From NCBI GenBank assembly GCA_021031095.1, contig JAGFVP010000097.1, forward strand, positions 30,796-94,795: a DNA stretch of 64,000 bases. The letters run 5' to 3'. A program made the position numbers and the translations under genes. The notes under the pieces were generated by a model that was not told where the DNA came from, made no database searches, and saw nothing but the letters and a program-made list of their open reading frames with translations. Positions 56,315-64,000 of this stretch are shown in pieces (within the stretch, counting starts at the first letter, position 1; the number at the start of each line of letters is the position of its first letter). Source of the stretch: Bathelium albidoporum (taxonomy: Eukaryota > Ascomycota > Dothideomycetes > Trypetheliales > Trypetheliaceae).

Positions 56315-59300
56315 ATGGTCAAGCCAGATGTGAAGAAAAACTACTATGCAGACCTCGAACTTCCCGCCGACTCCAGTATTGAGGACATCCGGAAGCAATA
56401 TCGCAAGCTTGCCCTTAAATACCATCCAGACCGCAACAGCGGCAACGAGGCCGAATGCGTCCCCAAATTTCAAGCAATCCAAGCCGCCTTCGAAGTCCTC
56501 AGCGATCCAGACGTGAAAGCCAAATATGATGCTGATCGACGGAAAGCGGGCTTGTATCCGCGGCCAAGCGCTCGACCGACTCCATCCTATACAACCGGAT
56601 ATTCACCTACAACGGGCCGACCTTCCTTTCGCCCATCACCCACAAGCCCTCAGGATGCATACCCAGGCAATTTGAATGGCGCATTTCGCTATACAAGCGC
56701 AAACTTTCCAAGGCCACCGGGCGCAGGTGGGCCTGCGCGGAGAGCGAACGCGCAAGAGCAGGCAGACGCGTGGAACAGAATGAATCATGCGCGGCAACCA
56801 GCTCCTCATCCACGTCGAGCGGAAGCGAACCCGCCGCCATCATCACAGCCGCCACCGACTGCCGGGTGGGACTCCGTGCCACCACGCTCACCTTGGCCAC
56901 CCAAAGACGAGAGAGGGCAACCGAAACCGACAACGCCCCGAACCCATACTACACGCCCTCCACGACCGGGCTTCGACCCTCAACACCCCAATAGAGATGA
57001 ACGCCAAGCCAGCGGGACATCAGCTTACGCACAGCAACATGCCTTTCGCCCTCAACGACCGACTGCTGAACGTCGGCAAACAGACTTCCCACCGCCTCCG
57101 GCAGGTGCACCTCCAAACACCGCCCCACCGTATACTTCTCAGAAGCCGGATCCACTAGGCCAATTTCGCGCACGATACAGCGATGACGAGGTGCCTTTTT
57201 CAGAGGGAAAGCCGCGACCTCGCATGCCCTACACGACAAGCACAGGGGAAAAGACATATTTGTCAAGCGAAGCGCTAAAGCGATCAGCAAGCACGAGGGT
57301 ACCTCCCCGGCCTGGTTCAAGTCATGCGTCTCCTCGCAATGAAGGATTTGAACACCGCCACGCACGGCATCGCAGCGCCAGCCCTGCAGCCAACCGAAAG
57401 CCGTATCCTTCCCCACCACCTCCCAGTGAAGATGTGCATGGGCCACATTCGGACAAGACATTCATGGGTATTTCTTAGCTTGTTATTTGTCTTCTGATTT
57501 ATGACTGATCACATATTACTCAGGCCCACCCCCCTCACAAGGACCACCCCGACCACATCCTAAGCCATCAGATCCCGATACCTCAGCGTCAAACTCCAGT
57601 AGCAGCAGTAGCAGTGACGCTCCTCCAAACGTACGCAGCTCCACTCGCAGGAAAGCTCAACCTGCTTCTGCGTGGAGAGGACGTAGCGGCAAAGCATCGC
57701 AAGACACCAGACAAGATGCTGATGCGGGCGCTGCCAAAAGCGCAAATGGCTCAACAAAAGATGACCGAGAGCGTGGGGACACTCAAAACATGTATGACGA
57801 CCCATTTTCTACCCGAATACATTATGCGCCATGGTCTCGCCTCTGGCCTTTTGGGCCGGTCAAAGTCGAAAGTCAGAAATCCACAATTGTAGTCAGAGTG
57901 CCATACTGGGCATACCCTTCCAGCCTTTGTCCTCCAAAGCAGTTCACCTCTCAGCGTTTCTCCAATAATCCTGTCAAAGTGCCCTACTGGGCATACCCCT
58001 CTAGCCTCTGTCCACCGAAGCAGTATACTTCTCCTTACTTTTCGAAGCAACAGTCAAAGTATCAATTTAAGCCGTTGTATGCTCAATTGAACAAGAAAGC
58101 TGTTCCTTCCTGTAAATTTCTTTTCAACAAGCTGACTAGAAAATTTGCAATAGTTTCTCCGAAAACAATCCGTTCATGCCCACCCGCCCAAACAACCATC
58201 GAAGCCGAAGCCACGATCATATCAATACGCGGTTCTCTCCTAGTGATTGGCAAGGCCATTTCACTGGTGATAATGACTATTTCGAACCGCGCCCATCATC
58301 TCAGACGCAACGAAGATCTCCTACAAAAACTTTTGATACTCCGAAACAGAGAGTAAATTCGACCGATTCCGGGAGGACCCAGATGCCTCCGCCACCCCCA
58401 GGGCCGCCACCGTCCCTTCAGCATCCTCCAACATCAGATGCTACCAACGTACCTCAAACTGGAGAAGCCAAATTTTCTGCAAAAGAATGGGCAAATATTT
58501 ACAAGGAGCCGAGCTGGGCTTTCCAACCTGGACAATCGCACTCACCTACTCGAGCTACGCCCAAGTCGCGTCCACCGGGGCGGAAGCAATCTACATCCAA
58601 AGCCAAAACTGCAAACACCCCGAAGCCCGTTCAAGTTGATGCTGCTGCTGACGAAGAGCATGATTCTGACGTTAAGCACGACAGTGGTGCTGCCAGTGCC
58701 AGCAGTAGCAGCTTAAAGGATGCCGACGGCGAACGCGACGGCAATGAGGCTGATGATGATGATGATGACGGTGATGCTATGGATATCGATCAAGAAACCC
58801 CCGTTCCACCGACCTCCCAGCAACAAGAACCCCGGATTATTCCTGTGCCTCCTATTCAACCCAAAACCAAAACCAGTATAGACTCTCCGAAAGCTGGAAC
58901 TCATGGGCGTCATGCTTCTCATCCCACCATTCCACCCTCTGATCATGCCAGAAAGTTATCGGCTGGCGGGACTCTGAAGACGGATCTTTCTGATCTCGCA
59001 GCCGCTGCGCCTTTTGCACCAACAAAGGAGTCCGGTTTGAATTCAATCTCTGATCTCGGGTCCAACCTCCCATTCGAATCCAAAGCCAGCACCTCCCATC
59101 CCACCAAATCGTTCACGCCTCGCACCTTCACTCTCCCCCAGCCCCCAGAAGCGCCCAAGATCCCCACGGACCGCCTGACCCGCGCCAACTGGGAAGTCAC
59201 CCTGGCGAAGATGACCGCGTACATGAGGGACTGGTCCGTCTTCTACAAGACCATGCTCGACCACTTCAGCGCCCGCTCTGCCGTCCTCCAACAGCTCACC

Positions 59301-59546
59301 CACTCCCCCGCCCCGCCTTTGGCCCCAACCGCATCCACTGCCGGCCCTGGCGGCGCCACGACCAGCTGGCTTGCCGCCATCGGCGAACCGACGGGCCAGC
59401 CTGGCTTCGACACGTACCTGCAGGGCCTGCGCGAGGACTCGCAGATCCAGGCGCACTGGATGGCGACTTGCGAGATGCACAAGGCGGTGCTGGAAAAGTT
59501 CAACGAGATGCGCGAAAAGGTACGGCAGAATGGTGTTGGCGTTTAG
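56315..59546 (+). CDS. Large J-domain (Hsp40) protein with long disordered tail
   Basis: Co-chaperone that would stimulate an Hsp70. Exons 56315-57467, 57524-58076 and 58154-59546 join in phase to 1,032 residues. The J domain is N-terminal (residues 8-75) with the essential HPD at 37-39 in KYHPDRN. From about 90 to 870 the protein is Pro/Ser/Arg/Gln-rich and disordered, with an acidic run (DDDDDDGDAMDID) near residue 770. An 81-base in-frame duplication repeats PYWAYPSSLCPPKQ twice around residue 510-550. The last 130 residues form a helical block (LTRANWEVTLAKMTAYMRDW, HWMATCEMHKAVLEKFNEMR), well separated from the J domain. Intron 2 uses acceptor caatag at 58153; this choice keeps FFSENNPFMP in frame. 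Specific partner unknown. Confidence 0.86.
57898..58059 (+). repeat. 81-base in-frame tandem duplication inside the J-protein gene
   Basis: Two copies start at 57898 and 57979. The first 45 bases of each are nearly identical (GTGCCxTACTGGGCATACCC and on) and encode VPYWAYPSSLCPPKQ twice; the remaining 36 bases have diverged. Most differences in the shared part are third-codon-position changes, which suggests the peptide is under selection in both copies. Confidence 0.75.
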
Positions 59547-60912
59547 CTTGGAGCAGTAGGGACTCCTTCACTCTCTCTCTCTCATGTTCGAGGAGGCCCT
59601 AGCAGTTTGGGGTTTTGCATCTCGATTGACGGGAACGGACCATGCATGCACGTGATTTGGTGGCGGATAGATGGAACTCAGCTCTCTTTGATCCTTTTCT
59701 TGTTTCTGTACATTATATACCCCCCGGTCCGGCTCAACCAATCGACATCAGGCGACTCTGGTTGTGCACGTGTTTTTGCCCCTCCGCTTGGTAGCGAAGG
59801 TGCTTTGAATTCGTCGGAATGGTTTTTTTGTCATTCTTGACGGAGGTCTGCCTATCGTTGTCGGATTTCTTGTACTTTGACTTTTCATGGTGGCATAGCG
59901 AAAAGCAGGCGCGATACTTTTCGTGCATGGATCGGTATTACAGGCAGTATCAGCGACAGCAATCGAAGTGAAATAGAACAGTTCTGATGACTTTGCATGC
60001 TGGCGCAACTGGGATTGTGAGGTTAAGCGCCTTGTCTCATCTGAACACTTGGGATTCGCAGGATTTGAGGTGATTGTCGCCCTCCCTGCTCCAAGTGTAG
60101 ATTACTCTTTTTATAGGTAGGATTGATCTACGTTACCGCTTGTCCCTATTGTTCAATTGTATATCATCGTAGATATCTCGAACATTACCCAGTCCTATCA
60201 GTGGGCACAGCTAGTTTTACGCCAGGCCACGGACAGAAATCCAAGTCAACAGCTCATGTTTCACACTAAAGAAGACGAAGCAAAAGGGCAAAGAACGGCT
60301 TCTGTATGGATTATATCTCATTGCCGCTTTATTCCGATTCGTTAAGATCTTCAAGGCACTTATACTGGATGTTCGTGACTTGGTAACGGTCAAAAGAAGG
60401 CAATTTCCAGTGCTGTGTTATTCCTAGCCGTTGTGATGTTAGTATCATGCAACCGAATGAATCGTATTGCTGCGCTATATCTCAACCTCTCCATGCACCC
60501 GATTGTGTTAGTGGTGTTAGCGCGCTGACTTGGCAAAATTACGTCCGCAACTCCGGGGTTCAACTTCCCTTAAGCTTACACCGTTGAGGCTCATGCTCTG
60601 CTTAGTCATACTGGGTCGGCAAGAGCTGCTCTATCTGTAACAGTAGCGATAATTTCATATCACTCCACGTACATAATCCCATATTACAGCATCGATGCTC
60701 ATGCCCCTCTCCATATCAGCTGGCCAGTTGCTTTCCGGGTACTTCGCTGAGCGAAGAATTCAGGGTTTGCAAAGTCGAGATATCTTGCGCCTCGGTGCCC
60801 AAGAATTGTCCGTCGGCCTTCAGTAGTAGGTGATGTTAGTTCAAGCCTTACCGTCGAGGCTAAAAAATGGGTTTACCGCGTTTCAATGAGCCTGTGCCTC
60901 GTTGGTAAAGGT
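59547..60912. other. 1.37-kb convergent intergenic stretch
   Basis: Between the J-protein stop and the end of the damaged regulator gene. A short CT repeat lies at about 59571-59584. No gene recognised. Confidence 0.45.
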
Positions 60913-63094
60913 TCACGTTGCAGAGATGGCGCTCCACTTTGCAATGACCAAGCTCAGATCAATGCCCACATTCGTCGCGTTGGCACTCTCGTCCAGGATG
61001 ACCTTGCGCATCTTGTCTGGATGTGGCAGCTGATATGCCGTAGGGACATCTCCTGCGAGGCCGTCGCCTTCAGGCTGACCCTGGAAGACTGGCTGAACCG
61101 TTGTCGGGAGATGTTGGCCGAGGGACACAGCCATCACCTGCACGCCCCGGATGAGGATGCGAAGAATAGGAAGTTGATGGCTGAGGGCGTGGGTAATCAG
61201 GCAGGATCGTGAAAAGATCGACTGTGCTTGAGGGTCTTGGAGCAGCGGGACAAGGTGCGGAAGTACGTTGAGCACACCACATACAACCACAACAGACCAT
61301 TCTGTGAAAAAGCCTGCTGCCATGGCACGCTCCATGATTGATGTGTCCATTTCACAGTGGCGGATAATGTGCTCCTTCACGGTGCTTCCAGCAACGATTG
61401 TACCTGGATCCAGATTACGCAGTATATTAAAGCCGACGCAGTTGTAGAATATCCTCTATAAGTCAGTACAGAATCCTCCAGTCTGGACGTGAAGGTAATG
61501 TACACGCGAACCTACCACAGGAAGCAATTTTGATGCACAAAGTTGTATTGTATCTGGAGACTTAGCGGCAAAGACTCACCAAAATCAGATAGTAGCGTGT
61601 AGAATTCAGTTCTCCTTTGCAGATCGGCAGCTCCCCCAATATTGCTAATATCTCCAGTAATATATTCAATTACCTCATTGAGGAGTTTGCCAAGCTGAGA
61701 ATTTGCATATTTAGCGCCCACGACCATTGGTGGACCAATTGCCCCAGGTTCGTACGGCTTGTCGAACATATCCAGGTTGTCGTCTTCAGTAGCTTCAGCC
61801 GGACTGGCATGGTAAGGACTGTCCATCCACGGTATTTCCATCATCGAAGGCTGAAGGAACGCTTGAGATGCAAGACTGCAAAGGAGCTCAGGAACTGACC
61901 CCACTGCGCTGACGGACGAACGGCCTTCTGATACGCACCTTTCAAAGCAGAAAATGCCCCAGTATAACTTGGCAATAGCCCTTTTTTCCAATGCCTGCTC
62001 GGGAACATCGTCTCTCAGCTTACTGTATTTGACCTTCAGCCGCATCCGTTTGAGCATTTCATATGCTGCAAATCGATACATGCTCCCGGCGCGATCAGTT
62101 CCTGCCGCGCAAGAAAACATGAATAGGATCCATAGTCCCTGAACGTTCGTTACAGACGCACTTTGGTCAAGATCGAAAAGCTTTTTTGCGTTGGCGTAGA
62201 ATGCGGCTCGAAAATCCGTCTTTAAAACGAGCGATCTTTGTCTCATCGGCTCAGATGTAAACTGCCGGAATGAATGAGTCACAATTCTTCGAGGAAAAGG
62301 AGAGCTGGTGAATTGAACCCACACAACGAAACGCGCAAAGAGCGTTGACAAGAAAAGGAGAGCAGTACCGTGCTCGGTCGACGTCACCAGATCGCATGTC
62401 GCTTAGAAATGCCTCCCTGTCCATAAATGGATAGCCAAAGGCATCATCCCATTGGAACCAGGCCGAGATGAGCTCTGAAACGATGCCATCCCGGGCCACG
62501 AGAGTCCAGGGTTTTGCCGGGACCTTGATTGGCGCATGTTCCAGAGCCTGCGCGTCTATCTGAGACTCACGCTCGGTCCGCGCAATCGGTATCCCGCAAC
62601 TAAGAAGTAGGTCACCGTGATGGATGAAGTTGAGAACCTCAAGAGGGTCCTTGGATCAACGTAACCTTCTGAGAAGGTCAAAAGCCTCTTCCTCGGGCCT
62701 AGCCAGCAAGTTCCTGAACAATTCCTCCCAATTTGCGTTGTCGCGCGATAGCTGCAGGTTATGGTGATGTGTCTTATTCGCGGAGTCTTTCAGTGCTGCA
62801 GCTCTTGAGGCAAAGCCTTCTTCGACACCATAGTGGCAGTCGACACGAATGCTGTTGCATCGCCCACAGCCGGGCCGAACGCCATCGCACTGACAGCATC
62901 ATCAGTGCAACTTTCCGGACTATCTGATAATGGATTTTTTGTACCTTGGCTTTTTTCTTGCGGCACAACTCACATGCCACGGCAGTACTAATTCATTTTG
63001 GTCTTGGTCCTGCAACGAATGATGTGGGCGGTGCCGCTGGTGCGGACTCAGTCACATTCTTGCTGGGTAGTAAGGGAACAACTGAGCGCTTCAT
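60913..63094 (-). pseudogene. Zn2Cys6 transcription factor with fungal-specific regulatory domain, two in-frame stops
   Basis: Four exons on the minus strand can be drawn: 63094-62945, 62889-62323, 62261-61516 and 61453-60913, a frame of 668 codons. The zinc cluster is complete (CELCRKKKAK joined by the first intron to CDGVRPGCGRCNSIRVDC), followed by DPLEVLNFIHHGDLLL, the region before the fungal-specific domain, AWFQWDDAFGYPFMD, and a long C-terminal half (ALEKRAIAKLYWGIFCFER). Two TGA codons interrupt it: codon 34 (62995-62993), just before the zinc cluster, and codon 128 (62658-62656), in the linker. Neither can be spliced out with ordinary-sized introns that keep the frame. All other exons are open and look conserved, so decay appears recent. 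Sequencing or strain variation at the two positions is the main alternative. Confidence 0.8.
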
Positions 63095-63339
63095 TGTGCG
63101 CCAGGTCGCACCAATCGTACGAATAGGTTCTACCTTACTTCTCGTGGGTAGTTCACAAGCAAAGACTAACGCTATTGACGAGGTTCTTCACTCCCTCTGC
63201 TTGTGACGTCATGGTGATGGTGGTAATCGATTCGGATGTTACCTTAGGTACCTTACCTTAGGTATCTGTAAGAATTTGACAATTTGACCTTATATAACAC
63301 ATCTTAATTGGATCGGCGGTGACTCCGCCAGGATCTGCC

Positions 63340-63763
63340 GCAAGCAGCAGCTGCACGCAAAAGCTTGTCACATGCAACCCTAGTCAACAGAGAAAGACCA
63401 AAGTGCGCAAGAATTGAGATTGCTCCTGCGAAAGGAGCAATACAGTGCGATTGCGGACGACCAACTTGTAGCCTTTGCAGGCAAAAGGATCTCGATTGCG
63501 AATGAGAGGTCAATGATGAGGACATTTCGAGAAACACAGCGTTGAAACAACGAAATGAGAGTCTGCAGAACGAGCTTGCCCTGGCAATAAAATTGATATT
63601 TAATCTGCAGCGGAAACTACCAATTAAAGCCATTGATCTTTTACATCGTCCTCGATCAGAGGGTACTCTATCAATTAGTGCTAGGGGCTATCAAAGCATC
63701 TTCAAGCGGAGACTGTGGAGTGCAGACGCCACCCACGCAAGCTTCAGATCTTACCCTGCGTAG
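63340..63763 (+). pseudogene. Fragment of a second Zn2Cys6 transcription factor
   Basis: Reading plus-strand exon 63340-63402 joined to 63446-63763 restores most of a zinc cluster: TCNPSQQRKTK then CDCGRPTCSLCRQKDLDC. The intron sits after the same K-x-K position as in the neighbouring regulator. The second cysteine of the cluster is Ser here, and a TGA (63503-63505) follows directly after the last cysteine. Past the stop the frame stays open for 86 codons and looks like the coiled linker typical of these factors (LKQRNESLQNELALA). No start codon or regulatory domain is seen; the rest is missing or lies in the AT-rich tail. Confidence 0.6.
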
Positions 63764-64000
63764 ATACGATGTTTCCGACTTTGCAGCGACCTAAGTGAGA
63801 GAAGCTCAAGCATGAGATTACCTACCTTAGTAATTTTAAGTCCATCAATGCCTGACAAAAGAAATGTCGTTACCTCAGCCCCGCTACCAGGCACATCTGC
63901 TGCTGCCAACTGCTTTGAACTTATAACAAATACTAGCAACAAGAAAATTAATAATAATAAAATTAAAACCAGAGGTACAATAGTAATATTAAAAGGGTAG
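63764..64000. other. AT-rich right end
   Basis: The last 240 bases, especially 63941-64000, are AT-rich with AAT runs (aataataataaaattaaaa). No gene recognised. Rising AT content after a damaged gene is what accessory or repeat-decayed fungal DNA often looks like. Confidence 0.5.

Noticed and set aside
60601..60700. Possible tRNA-like sequence near 60.55-60.62 kb
   Set aside because: A GGTTCAA-like string occurs near 60557, but no acceptor stem or anticodon arm pairs around it.

Overview
The window is nuclear DNA from a filamentous ascomycete (Pezizomycotina). Genes carry many short introns of about 45-100 bases with GT-AG borders. The protein set is typical of these fungi: a highly reducing polyketide synthase, Zn2Cys6 regulators, an FSH1-type hydrolase, conventional kinesin, a 151-residue Rad6, and an APSES/KilA-N factor. 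I cannot place it to genus. Exon structures were assembled by hand from reading frames and splice signals, so exact junctions are predictions.

Left part (1 to about 21.5 kb) is a secondary-metabolite cluster. A highly reducing PKS runs off the left edge with its frame still open after the acyl carrier domain. It keeps a degenerate enoyl-reductase region, and a separate trans-acting enoyl reductase is transcribed divergently from it across a 1.07-kb shared promoter that holds one AflR-type site. Next come an MFS transporter, an AflR-type Zn2Cys6 regulator, an FSH1-family serine hydrolase (the LovG type), a divergently transcribed microsomal P450, and a five-exon D-amino-acid oxidase that may mark the cluster edge. 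The layout matches lovastatin-like (LovB/LovC/LovG) or PKS-NRPS (tenellin/aspyridone-like) pathways: synthase plus partner ER builds the chain, a hydrolase or a downstream NRPS module releases it, the P450 oxidises it, the transporter exports it, and the regulator switches the set on.

Middle part (about 22.6 to 59.5 kb) is a dense block of mostly conserved cell genes: HPP membrane protein, mitochondrial Obg GTPase (Mtg2 type), three short-chain dehydrogenases, a Ser/Thr-rich single-pass wall-sensor-like protein, kinesin-1, Rad6, a mitochondrial DEAD-box helicase, a conserved membrane-associated protein of unknown function, an APSES/Xbp1-like factor, a PDK1/Pkh kinase, a long disordered protein, and a large J-domain protein with an in-frame 81-base repeat. 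A 2.5-kb gene-poor gap lies at 45-47.5 kb.

Right part (about 60.9 to 64 kb) looks accessory and decaying. It holds two Zn2Cys6 regulator genes in divergent orientation. The left one has two in-frame TGA codons in an otherwise intact reading frame. The right one is a fragment with a damaged zinc cluster and a TGA just after it. An AT-rich tail ends the window.
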